Below are positions 9,401 through 16,974 of a DNA stretch of 64,000 bases, in pieces (within the stretch, counting starts at the first letter, position 1; each line of letters opens with the position of its first letter). Source of the DNA: an uncultured Marinobacter sp. (GTDB taxonomy: Bacteria > Pseudomonadota > Gammaproteobacteria > Pseudomonadales > Oleiphilaceae); the NCBI RefSeq assembly GCF_946886895.1, contig NZ_CAMPJO010000010.1, forward strand, positions 1-64,000, given 5' to 3'. The notes beneath the pieces were generated by a model. It did not search any database. It saw only the letters and a list, made by a program, of their open reading frames with translations, and had not been told where the DNA came from. A program made the position numbers and the translations under genes.

Positions 9401-10363
9401 CAACGCCCAGACTTCTGAACGCAAGGATATGAATTCTTTTATGTGTCCCAAATTGTTCTCAACTTGGAACTTATTTCCCTGTCTTGTAATAATTTGCTGG
9501 GAATCGCGTTCGGTCCGATATTTGGCGCCGTCGGCCCAATAACTTTCACCGTCTACCAGGATCAACCGCTCGCCTCCCATGCAGAGTCGATCCGCAGTGC
9601 TCAGGGTGACGCCTCCAAAGGTTTCCTCACCGTGCGCCGGCGAAGAAGAGCATCGCTGGATGGTAGGAATGCCACTTAGCGACCAGCCCCTGCCTGCAAT
9701 ACCGTTGCCCGACCGACTGTTGTAGGTCAAAGCCAGCTGCGGCTGATGGCCATTGAGCCCATCCACCACTTCTATCGGCAGCCTGTAGGTGGCCGCACCA
9801 GTTGAACTCACAGAAAATGATCCAGCCGTCTTTCCGACCAGAGTCGCCGTTTCAGGTAAGGATTTTACAAAGGAAGACGCTTTCTCAGGAGCACCGCCAG
9901 TTGGTGGTATAATTTGATCATAAAGAACTGCACTACGCCCCTCATCGGTGGATTGGACAATCAACGTTTCCTGAGTCGGTGAGCGTTGCGAGAGAACAAA
10001 GTCAGTATTGCCATCTCCAGATATATCTCTTGCACTGAGATCCCAGGAATCGCTGGCTTCTTGCTTGGGCCCGGTGTATGCCTCACCTTCAGCCAGCATT
10101 CGAAGTTGATAAGTGCCATCTTCCCCACGTTCTAAAATGAAGCTTTGGTTCTCGCTCGGCACTTCCAGAAAGATATTGTAAGGAACTTCAATACTTCGAG
10201 GGCTCGCCTCAAACAGGAGGTCGTCGAATTCGCCATCATTGTCGCTATCGACGTAGTAAATTTCGTGACTATCATCAGACCACGATAGCCCCAAAGCTTG
10301 TATGGAGGTGAGGCTCACAGCCAATGTAATGAGCCCAACAAACGTCCCTTTTAAGTACTTCAT
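3419..10363 (-). CDS. Secreted SpvB/Rhs-repeat polymorphic toxin with C-terminal HNH nuclease
   Basis: About 2314 residues. ATG at 10363 is chosen because AAGGGA lies upstream and it gives a clean signal peptide (MKYLKGTFVGLITLAVSLTS); an in-frame start at 10399 adds 12 residues. Order of parts: signal peptide; SpvB-like region near residues 180-260 (TYRLPIEVVDGLNGHQPQLA); FG-GAP/VCBS-type DxNGDG repeats (DWNGDGVNDF, DFNGNGDQD, DVNADGLSD); a long run of Rhs/YD repeats; the Rhs core end VGRFLSPDPFVQYPSNSQSY near residue 2060; a hydrophobic stretch; then a zinc-type HNH nuclease (CVYC, VDHAIPRARGGD, CPHCNASKG). The Rhs shell is expected to encapsulate the toxin, and the HNH domain to cut nucleic acid in a target cell. 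The base composition is more AT-rich than the pel and ben regions, suggesting transfer. Confidence 0.92.
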   Translation of the reverse strand: MKYLKGTFVGLITLAVSLTSIQALGLSWSDDSHEIYYVDSDNDGEFDDLLFEASPRSIEVPYNIFLEVPSENQSFILERGEDGTYQLRMLAEGEAYTGPKQEASDSWDLSARDISGDGNTDFVLSQRSPTQETLIVQSTDEGRSAVLYDQIIPPTGGAPEKASSFVKSLPETATLVGKTAGSFSVSSTGAATYRLPIEVVDGLNGHQPQLALTYNSRSGNGIAGRGWSLSGIPTIQRCSSSPAHGEETFGGVTLSTADRLCMGGERLILVDGESYWADGAKYRTERDSQQIITRQGNKFQVENNLGHIKEFISLRSEVWALSDWKNEFGQVLTVTYHPASENASAILPERISYGSGAVRFAYGEGRNDIPDRYLQGEQRSLDHYLQTVEVVRSNKHVRDYELHYDYDAGSGDLALQYAQLCAFDSSGAKRECALPLELRHEQIVNDVTEKSFSLPVTVDAQSVNRPATYDWNGDGVNDFLQNSREEGVTVFLAPLGDEEFTQENLLSANSNRYFLTPYVSNSGERGIVYLEGEVVQETYQKQIEPGYYETVVEGGWKSLGYSCNVSIECVGGLWSNDFSSGYQCIGGQPSNTITVYGSTENDPDQYGRTWTGRECSYSGNASASGSTLNYSGSALGYYPEIKNYIEPVYEETQYDFKSFKYSWKKKVFRPNGDVSTISIGSGRVCFAEDYDFDATNDFYRPLIGDFNGNGDQDIYVGLPSCSSVDAKEIGWARAAGQDDVVHDIDFDILNGIPFSFDGRKKNLIAERKNGKFEAREIGADGVIELLTETGLAIPSEWSVFADVNADGLSDVVSFGQRVAGEGRNQDNIYVFLNKGGSYQDPIELGYPSVSGIGQGLSQVLDLTRSDGAPISERVRIYDYDQNGIADLLILNGQSPANSDYANKVFLLRTVINAQKQPVFEFIDLGIENPNTTDLEHNVLVYDADGDARPDILMADNGSYKLFGQPEGFGGLVNAFQTTFPSGEELRTNIQYARLNDPSVYEFKWKLEPDYRTFSGPLSVVKIASVPTKKAVWDQQHYSYSNAKVHLEGRGFLGFESYSVESSLYNRKTVFDFYGSALSEADTFFPEFPFIGSLVSKTVENTATGNVVAVTVNSWSSQSLTEDDLVQRLYLDESLTQSYDPEGQLIGANRVTTALDGLGNLQSRVTESGSGLADPNKCVELGSCQLPSIQRIKTETYTYSQSFPTFLEALEVEHVSPNLAIAGEDVSEAKAITTYYSFEPHTNLPYVVGTKVTSSDLGGLSDVVERFEYATDGEQLGQLRSQEIASGSSVPSLNRMEPRKTTFNAYQHGVYPTEVVNAEGQAENYEIDFRSGHEIQVRSVDGLYSNYQYDPLGRLTRETAPTGFTQTTAYEFCENGNCPNFAENSVLRIVQKANDDSHWVQYLDAYGREVATQQIQFDGALSVKTTTYDNRGRVLRVSEPYRVGDSPVYTEFSYSDNKDLVSATHPDLSTTSTYTYGVGTGTAVETINNVSRDSQGGVGETVDRITKRIATSDLQGNTVSVLEYIDASDTVRTDLKYDAKRRLIWSSVAGANGDSSDTRIVYDDASHSKTLKDPDTGITVTVYNSAGEVVREIQKGLDPNAGQDRVLLYSFDRLGRQTSVQESSSGLMGQWLYDVDSDGRQCGNGRLCELKGPLFEEKYFYENRSGLTRSIETSLQSAAGSPEREYVFSYVYDHAGREKRLSYPSGFAIERAYSNSYLSTVSDVSNGEFKELWSASDYDVRGQVTSSTLGNGLGIARSYDEKGRLTSVSAGIGSTPAELAQSAAYGYDSIGNLVYRVEELTGFTESFHYDGLNRLVTQELTSSSGTQTNSYTYDHYGNLMSKPGAGTYQYSNYSDSASCSQADEYATPGPHAVREVGANVYCYDEYGGQIRGAGREIRYGVIGKPSKIMGDASVSDFLYGPDESRFYQKKQVSGSVVETFYVAKGAFEEEIRDGQSTFKSYLDGFLIDKRGAQNSQIFLLRDHLGSVDVVVDSDVTDGLQDSVIETTSFKPFGERRLDDRSGSTLNPSTVSRGFTDHEHLDEFGLIHMNGRVYDPVVGRFLSPDPFVQYPSNSQSYNRYSYVLNNPLSNTDPSGYIALPFFFLPVLEFIGLDALIWGSSGIFASAFIIDTSDQLLGEIENTTALTFPVEESGPMYLPGSEIEEQYFADYAFPGASPVYDAPIMSGGRPIVDSIPISHENIPEQIDLGPMLNVDSLTRDVSLIKPGAANGPTATQAFPKRVKDAAKAENPTATCVYCRMEGTATQVDHAIPRARGGDATLDNAQLACPHCNASKGARDYPKTPPPGYVGPWPPAHW

Positions 10364-10514
10364 AACATCCCTTACCGGAAAACTTTTGGTTCTATTCATT
10401 TCAAATACTTACAGCAAAGCTCTCTGTGAGGCGCCTTATAGCTTGCAACTCAGAGCTGAGCGCCCCTATTCGCTTATTCAGTGCGTGAGGAATAGGGGCT
10501 CTCGACAGCAGTGC

Positions 10515-13500
10515 CTAGTTAACTGGGGCTCCTGTTTCAGCATGGATCGCGTGGAATTCACCGCTATCCGAGCCAACATAAATAACACCATCACTCCCCA
10601 GACGCGGGTCAGACAGGACCGGTGAACCGGTGTCGTATTCCCAGTTTTTCAGCCCTGTTTCCGCATTGACTGAGTAGACAAATCCATTCTCTGAACCAAA
10701 GTAGATATAACCGAGGTCAGACAGCTCAACTGTTGTTGATATTGCTCCGCTCACCGTCGTTAGAATCATCGGTTCCAAGGGAGCAGTTGGATCTATCTTC
10801 AGAAGTTCTCCTGATCCGGTCCCTAACACCACCGTTCCATCAGCCATAAGAACCGGGGAAGACCTTACAGGCGACCCAAGATCAACAGACCAGAGTTCCG
10901 AGCCTTGTGAATCGAAAGAGTAGAGTCGCCCGTCTTCAGAGCCAACGTAAGAGGTGCCGTTCACATCAACTGCCGCTTTGGTCCTGATTGCACCATTACT
11001 TTGTGCAATCCACTTGGCCAGTCCAGGGGCACCTGGATACCATCGCGGATCATTTGGGTCTGTTTCGGCAGCGTACTCATCCAGGCTTGAGAATCCGTCT
11101 CCGTCGACATCAAGTTGACCATCGGATTGGTCGGTGGGGTCCAGCTGAGACGCGACCTCCCAGCCGTCATCCATTCCGTCACCGTCGGAGTCAAACTGAT
11201 TGGCGTGAGTTTGATAAAGATGATATTCGTCCTCATTGGTGAGCCCATCACCGTCCAAATCGGATGCTGCATCGGACGGATCAAGCGGGTTCAAGCCATT
11301 GCTGGTCTCCCAATTATCCGGCAGACGATCGCCGTCATCATCAATATCTGCGTTATTACCAACGCCATCTCCATCCGTGTCCAAGCACTCTGTGGGATCA
11401 AAGTCGAAATGGTCTTCCGAGTTCTCGCAACCATCGCCGTCGATGTCTGGGTCGCTGTTGTCACCTAATTCATCGCCGTCAAAATCTGCCCATTCGCTTG
11501 AGTCGTTGGGGAATGCATCACTGTTATCGCCTACACCATCTGCGTCAGTATCGGCCCATTCGCTGGGATCGAATGGGAACGCATCATCCTTGTCTGGCAC
11601 TCCGTCACTATCAGTATCGGGATGGCCGATGCCTTTGAAGCCGGCAGTCAAAACAACGAGGCGATCGCCACTGTAGGAGGTGGCATATATATGGCGACCA
11701 TCCGGACTCGCAATTAACCTCGACAAGGAACCGACTGGAGCTCCCGATGCTGAATCCAAGGTTGCCAGTTCTTCAAATCCCTGCTCCGCGCGGTAGTACG
11801 CTCTCAGGTCACCCGAGTAGTAGGAGTAGGCAATGCTTCGGGCGGAGTTAGCAAAGACGTTACCACCTGAATAATTCGACATTCCTGAAGAGATGCTGAC
11901 GCGATTGCCCTGTGGATCTACCTCCACAACATTGCGGTTCGTCCAAGAATTCGTGTGGTAGTCCAGATAAAGCGCATTGCCACTCACGGCCCCAGGGTAG
12001 ATGTTGGTGGAAAAATCAACATCCAACTGCTGCCCTGGCGACAACTGTCCGTCCGGTGCCCGAGACAACAGCCACTGCTCGGAACCATATTGAGCGAACA
12101 AACCACTTCCATCTTCGGTCATCACCAGACCATTGCCCGCTCCGAAGCTTGTCTCACCATTCATGTAGTGCTCTCGGAACGTCAAAGACCCGGTTTCTAC
12201 ATCCCGGTCAAAAATCACAATGCCGCGATTGCCGGTTCCAAGATAAGCGTGCTCACCACCGGGGGATACCGCAAAGCTGGAGTGAGATCCGTTTGATCCG
12301 TCATAGAAGGTCCCGGCTTCCATTGCTGTCCCGTCCGGCAATGGTTCCATTGCCAATACCTGGGCCAGATTGATTTCACCTGTTTCGCTTATTCGGTAAT
12401 GTCGGAATTGGCGTTCCTTCGTGTATAGGTAACCCTCCGATGTAGTTTTTTCCCCTAGCGTGTAAAGGTCTGACCCAACCACAAAAAGCCTGTCAACCGT
12501 TACCCCACCTTCCGATACACGGAAAACTTCGGCCAATGCCCCGGTCTCCAAATCTCGCTCAAACACGATCCACTGTGTTCCGGGTCTCACGATGACGAAA
12601 CGACTATCCCCTGTAACCACTATCTCTCGCACATCGTTCAGAGACTCGTGGGTCTCCACCACTTCCAGTGGTCGGTCATCAAACTCGTTCTCAGCAGGGT
12701 TTAGCCCTTGTGTGTATTCATATGAGTTCGGGTACCCGTCTCCATCCAGGTCTTCCCCGGCGTCATCCCGCAGAGGATCCAGTCCAAAGGCCAACTCAAA
12801 GTCGTCTGGCAGACCATCACTGTCAGTATCTGCAAGCAACGGACTGGTACCCGCCACACACTCAAGATCGTCGGTTACGCCATCACTATCGCTATCTTGG
12901 CCAGCTGGATTTGCCACCAGCGGATCAAAGCCATATTGCGTCTCGCAAGCATCGGACAACCCATCGTTATCGTCGTCCGTATCCGCTGTATCGCCAATGC
13001 CATCACCATCGAAATCTCGGTATTCCAGAGGGTCACGTGGCATCTCATCTTCGTGATCCGGATAACCATCGCCGTCGGTGTCACTCACCACCGGATCCGA
13101 ATCATTCTGGAACTCTTCGAGATTGGTCAGCGCGTCGCCATCGGTATTCAACGTTGCATCGGATGCATCATAAGGATCAAGGTTATTAGCCAGCTCCCAG
13201 GCGTCTGACATACCGTCATTGTCGTCATCTGAGTCAGCGTTATCGCCAACACCATCCGCGTCTGCATCTACCCATTCCGAACCATCCAGCGGGAATACAT
13301 CGTTGGCATCCAGATAACCATCGCCATCATCATCTTCATCCGCGTTGTTACCAATGCCATTGCCGTCTGTATCCAGCCATTCGGATGCATCCAACGGGAA
13401 TGCATCCAGATCGTCGGCCATGCCATCATTGTCATCATCAGTATCGGAATTATTGCCTATACCATCCTGATCACTGTCCAATGACTCATTCGGGTCATCA

Positions 13501-15995
13501 GGGAAGGCGTCCAGAATATCTTCAACGCCATCACCATCACGATCTGGGCGTTCGCGACCCTTAAAGCCGGCCTTCAGCACGACCAAACTTTCGCCATAAC
13601 CCGTCGTCGCATAGATATGGGCACCATCCGGGCTTGCGACTGCTCTACCCCAGCCCCCGAGAAGAGATTCTTCAGTACCAGATATCTCATTCAAGAGCAG
13701 AAGCTTATCGTCCGAGCGGTAATAGACTTTAAGAACGCTTCCGTAGTAGTGATAAGCGAGTTTCCGTCCAGGATTTGAAAAGGCCCAGCCGTACCTAGAT
13801 AGTGTGGAAATACGAACACTTTCACCCTGAGCGTTAACTTCCACCAAATCACGATACATGTATCCAATTGGGGCTAAGGAAACCACATGATCCGGCGTAA
13901 TGCCCACAAAAATATCGGCACTAAAATTCGATCTCAGTTGCTGCCCCGACGACAGGCTACCGTCCGCTGCCCGCCCCAGCAGCCATTGCTCCGAACCATA
14001 CTGAACAAACAGACGATTACCGCCTTCGATCATCACGAGACCACCCCCGGCCCCGAAGCTCGATCCACCATTCATGTAGTGCTCACGGAACGTCAACGCG
14101 CCGTTAGCCACATCCCGATCAAAAATCACAATGCCGCGATTACCGGTTCCAAGATAGAGATGCTCACCACCCGGGGACAGCGCAAAGCTGCTCACCGCTC
14201 CGGAGGTCCCCTCATAGAACACACCAGGCTCCAGCGCCGTACCACTCTCCCAGGACTCCATAGGCAGCACTTGCGCAAGAGTCAGCTCGCCGCTCTCGCT
14301 GATACGGTAATGACGGAATTCTCGGATCTCGGTCGTGGTGTAATAATCCGTCGGTGTCGTTTTGGTGCCAAGGCTGTAGATATCCGAGCCCGCCGCGTAA
14401 AGACGATCCACCTCAAAGCCGTAATCCGCCAAACGACCGGCCTCAACCAAGCGCCCGGTTTCCGAATCGCGTTCAAAGGCCACCAAATTTCTGTCGGCTT
14501 CGATAATCACATACTGGCCATCCTCCGTGATGATCACTTCACCGGTATTTCCCAGCGACTCGTGGGCCTCAACACCCGCTACCGGACGATCATCAAACTC
14601 GTTTTCAGCAGGGTTCAGTCCTTGTTCGTATTCATATGAGTTCGGGTAGCCATCGTCATCCACATCTTCATCATACAAATCAGGGCTCAGACCATGGGCA
14701 AGCTCAAACTCATTGCTTAGTCCATCTCCATCGCGATCGGAGTCGTCAACATCCGCGACCCCGTCGGAGTCCTGGTCGTAACACAGCACCTCATCTTGTG
14801 GATACAGATCTGTCGCGTCTGGACACTTATCACGATCCGAATTAGCGAAGACTCTCTGGTGAAGGGAAGAAAGACCGAACATAGGCCATTGCGGTCGAGA
14901 TAAGTCCTGGAACGACAGGCTAATCTCATACAACGTACCGTTTTGAGAGGTTACGAAAAGGGTCGAGTTTGCGTGAATCGTAATTGGAGCATAGATCGGC
15001 TCACCGAGAGCAAGGTCGGCAAGTTTAACCAACCCCTCTTCCTCGGCTATTTGCCAAGTTTGAAGACGCCCATCCAGAGTAGAAACATAAATTTTATTAT
15101 CACTACCTAACGCAGGGCTACCATAGGTCGATGCTCCCAAAAATCCTTGACCTGCAACTGTCCCTTCAGCGTCAACCACATATAAAGTTCCTGGTTCGAA
15201 GGAGGTAAATACCACCGAGCCATCTTCAGCGACAACAGGAGACCCTGAGACTACCCCGTCTGTGCTTACTCTCCATCGTTCATCTCCTGCAGGGGTCAAC
15301 GAAACAACTTCGTTGGCAAAAGTCCCAAAGTACAAATTCCCCTTCCAATCTAGCGCTGGTGAGGTAACTCCCCCTCCCGCGTAATGCTGAAAGATTACTT
15401 GTCCTGTTTCACGATCCAGACCATATAAATAACCCGACTCGACCCCAAAATATACGTTCCCCAGGAGCCCTATAGCGGCAGAACTTCCGATATTAGACCC
15501 AGCATTGAACTGCCATAGCTCAGCCCCCGTCTCGGAGTCCAACGCAAAAAAGACACCCTCTTTAGTGCCAAAAAATACATTACCATCCAGCGAGATAGCG
15601 GCCGAACCAGATATCTCTGACCCGGCATCAAATGACCAAAGTTGAACAGCCAAATCAGAAGAAAAGCCATAAAACTCTCCCGAATATGTCCCAACATAAA
15701 TGTTACCATTCGGTCCGATAGCGGGTGTTCCTGCGATATCTCCTGATAAAACGTGTGATTGGACCACCCCTTCGGTCGATATGTAGTCTAGGCTTCCGGC
15801 TACTCCACCAACCACAACAGTATCACCTGCACCAACTGAGACCCCCGAACCGATATTCGGCCCAACACTATAGGTCCTAGCTACTTCCTGGGATGAAGCG
15901 AATAGCGGAAATACAGTTAGGATGACAAAGAGACACGCGGGAGAAATTCGCCTGCCAGCGGCAATAAACGCTTGGCGTAATCTGCAGAAAAACAC
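10515..15995 (-). CDS. Giant secreted protein with PQQ-like propeller repeats and thrombospondin type-3 repeats
   Basis: 1826 residues. A basic N-terminus and hydrophobic stretch (ACLFVILTVFPLFASS) form a signal peptide. Residues about 45-370 are PQQ/Trp-docking type beta-propeller repeats (NIYVGTYSGEFYGF, NVFFGTKEGVFFALDSETGA). Then come Asp-rich calcium-binding thrombospondin type-3 repeats (DRDGDGLSNEFE, DSDQDGIGNNSDTDDDNDGM). Between them are two copies of a roughly 370-residue module beginning ENEFDDRP and ending LVVLKAGFKG. Further type-3 repeats follow, and about three PQQ repeats end the protein. It is predicted to be extracellular, rigid and calcium-stabilised, possibly an adhesin. 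It lies 151 bases upstream of the polymorphic toxin start on the same strand, so co-transcription is possible. No anchoring or sorting domain is seen, and the true function is unknown. Confidence 0.85.
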   Translation of the reverse strand: MFFCRLRQAFIAAGRRISPACLFVILTVFPLFASSQEVARTYSVGPNIGSGVSVGAGDTVVVGGVAGSLDYISTEGVVQSHVLSGDIAGTPAIGPNGNIYVGTYSGEFYGFSSDLAVQLWSFDAGSEISGSAAISLDGNVFFGTKEGVFFALDSETGAELWQFNAGSNIGSSAAIGLLGNVYFGVESGYLYGLDRETGQVIFQHYAGGGVTSPALDWKGNLYFGTFANEVVSLTPAGDERWRVSTDGVVSGSPVVAEDGSVVFTSFEPGTLYVVDAEGTVAGQGFLGASTYGSPALGSDNKIYVSTLDGRLQTWQIAEEEGLVKLADLALGEPIYAPITIHANSTLFVTSQNGTLYEISLSFQDLSRPQWPMFGLSSLHQRVFANSDRDKCPDATDLYPQDEVLCYDQDSDGVADVDDSDRDGDGLSNEFELAHGLSPDLYDEDVDDDGYPNSYEYEQGLNPAENEFDDRPVAGVEAHESLGNTGEVIITEDGQYVIIEADRNLVAFERDSETGRLVEAGRLADYGFEVDRLYAAGSDIYSLGTKTTPTDYYTTTEIREFRHYRISESGELTLAQVLPMESWESGTALEPGVFYEGTSGAVSSFALSPGGEHLYLGTGNRGIVIFDRDVANGALTFREHYMNGGSSFGAGGGLVMIEGGNRLFVQYGSEQWLLGRAADGSLSSGQQLRSNFSADIFVGITPDHVVSLAPIGYMYRDLVEVNAQGESVRISTLSRYGWAFSNPGRKLAYHYYGSVLKVYYRSDDKLLLLNEISGTEESLLGGWGRAVASPDGAHIYATTGYGESLVVLKAGFKGRERPDRDGDGVEDILDAFPDDPNESLDSDQDGIGNNSDTDDDNDGMADDLDAFPLDASEWLDTDGNGIGNNADEDDDGDGYLDANDVFPLDGSEWVDADADGVGDNADSDDDNDGMSDAWELANNLDPYDASDATLNTDGDALTNLEEFQNDSDPVVSDTDGDGYPDHEDEMPRDPLEYRDFDGDGIGDTADTDDDNDGLSDACETQYGFDPLVANPAGQDSDSDGVTDDLECVAGTSPLLADTDSDGLPDDFELAFGLDPLRDDAGEDLDGDGYPNSYEYTQGLNPAENEFDDRPLEVVETHESLNDVREIVVTGDSRFVIVRPGTQWIVFERDLETGALAEVFRVSEGGVTVDRLFVVGSDLYTLGEKTTSEGYLYTKERQFRHYRISETGEINLAQVLAMEPLPDGTAMEAGTFYDGSNGSHSSFAVSPGGEHAYLGTGNRGIVIFDRDVETGSLTFREHYMNGETSFGAGNGLVMTEDGSGLFAQYGSEQWLLSRAPDGQLSPGQQLDVDFSTNIYPGAVSGNALYLDYHTNSWTNRNVVEVDPQGNRVSISSGMSNYSGGNVFANSARSIAYSYYSGDLRAYYRAEQGFEELATLDSASGAPVGSLSRLIASPDGRHIYATSYSGDRLVVLTAGFKGIGHPDTDSDGVPDKDDAFPFDPSEWADTDADGVGDNSDAFPNDSSEWADFDGDELGDNSDPDIDGDGCENSEDHFDFDPTECLDTDGDGVGNNADIDDDGDRLPDNWETSNGLNPLDPSDAASDLDGDGLTNEDEYHLYQTHANQFDSDGDGMDDGWEVASQLDPTDQSDGQLDVDGDGFSSLDEYAAETDPNDPRWYPGAPGLAKWIAQSNGAIRTKAAVDVNGTSYVGSEDGRLYSFDSQGSELWSVDLGSPVRSSPVLMADGTVVLGTGSGELLKIDPTAPLEPMILTTVSGAISTTVELSDLGYIYFGSENGFVYSVNAETGLKNWEYDTGSPVLSDPRLGSDGVIYVGSDSGEFHAIHAETGAPVN
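11617..12738 (-). repeat. Second copy of the internal 1.1-kb coding duplication
   Basis: Encodes the module from DGYPNSYEYTQGLNPAENEF to VVLTAGFKGIGHPD. It is recognisably similar at DNA level to 13540-14660: for example, the sequence encoding GTGNRGIVIFDRDV differs at only a few third positions. Boundaries are approximate. Confidence 0.7.
13540..14660 (-). repeat. First copy of the internal 1.1-kb coding duplication
   Basis: Encodes the module from DGYPNSYEYEQGLNPAENEF to VVLKAGFKGRERPD, duplicated about 1.9 kb downstream in the same gene. Shared landmarks are FRHYRISE, SFALSPGGEHLYLGTGNRG and FREHYMNG. Boundaries are approximate. Confidence 0.7.
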
Positions 15996-16197
15996 TGAAT
16001 TTGACTCCCTGTCTCTTTGTTTAGATGTGTCTAATATTTAGATCCATTTTATGTTTAAAAAGCATACAGACTGACGCCGGACAACTCACAACCTTATTAG
16101 CTAGGAAGAGACAACGGTCACATAACTGGGTCAGATTCAGGAGCCAGATGTTCCAATCCTGGCTGGACCAAGTATGGGGCCAGGGGAGCCCAGGGGT

Positions 16198-16883
16198 TCA
16201 GTTCGGAACCAGTTTTCTAACCAGCGCCGAGAGTTCATTGGAGGTGCGGTCGGCAAACAGGCACAAATGCTGATCCTTGACCCAGTTCTCCATGTTGGCC
16301 CGGGCACAATATTTCCCATAGTAGAGCTTGAACCTGCCATCGCAACGGCAAGTAACAATAATGATCGTAGTAGTGCCAACAGTAGGCATCGAAGAACGTT
16401 CCAGGCTGGTTGCCATGCCCTGGAACATCAATGCTATCAAAGTCCAGCACGATCTCCTTCAGGGGTTCGTCATGCTGTTCAATAAAATAAAGCCGGAGCA
16501 ATTCATGGGCCTTCGCCACGGCCTGCATGGCTGCTCGCTGCCCCATCCGACACAACATGGAATGGCTGGCCAGATCATTATCCTGGCCAACAGCCGTGTC
16601 GAAGTGCCTGGTCAAAGTGAAGCGCTTCACGGTCATCGAGGTCTTCATAACCGACAGCCACGCCAAATACACTTTGGCGAATCATTGTGTCCAGCTTATG
16701 CCGGATCATTTCCGGTGTTCGCGGGTCTTGTAACACCGAGGCCAGCCGTTGGGTCAGGTGGTACCGTGTGTCGATTTCGCGAAGTAAAAGCAGTCCGGCA
16801 TCGAAGGTAATGTGACCGCCGGAGAAATCGGCTTCAATTTGACAGCGGGAGTGTAGCGAGAAGGTCAGTTTTTCAGGCACCAC
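16198..16883 (-). pseudogene. Degenerate IS1380-family transposase
   Basis: Three minus-strand pieces in different frames add up to a shrunken transposase. An N-terminal part (16883 down) has IEADFSGGHITFDAGLLLLR and IRHKLDTMIRQSVFGVAVGYEDL. A central part has EIVLDFDSIDVPGHGNQPGTF with YYDHYCYLPL, carrying the DDE-type aspartate. A tail has YCARANMENWVKDQHLCLFADRTS. Large segments between the centre and the tail are missing, and at least two frameshifts are needed. These motifs are characteristic of IS1380 transposases as I recall them. The element can no longer move on its own. Confidence 0.8.
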
Positions 16884-16974
16884 TTTGGAAGCGGCTTTTA
16901 GTGATGGTTTTTGTTAAGTGGCCTGAAATTATAGCACTTTCAGCCACTTTTTTATCCCCTATGAGAGATTTGGG

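Noticed and set aside
3419..10399. Insecticidal Tc toxin component (TcB/C)
   Set aside because: There is SpvB-like and Rhs sequence, but no TcA or separate TcC gene, and the C-terminus is an HNH nuclease behind a Sec signal; a polymorphic toxin fits better.
13000..14600. Long open frames opposite the giant repeat gene (for example plus strand 13887-14639)
   Set aside because: They are antisense shadows of a strongly biased repetitive coding sequence, without ribosome sites or recognisable domains.
16117..16147. Possible IS1380 terminal repeat (GTCACATAACTGGGTCAGATTCAGG)
   Set aside because: I could not find a matching inverted copy at the right side of the remnant, so the element ends are not called.
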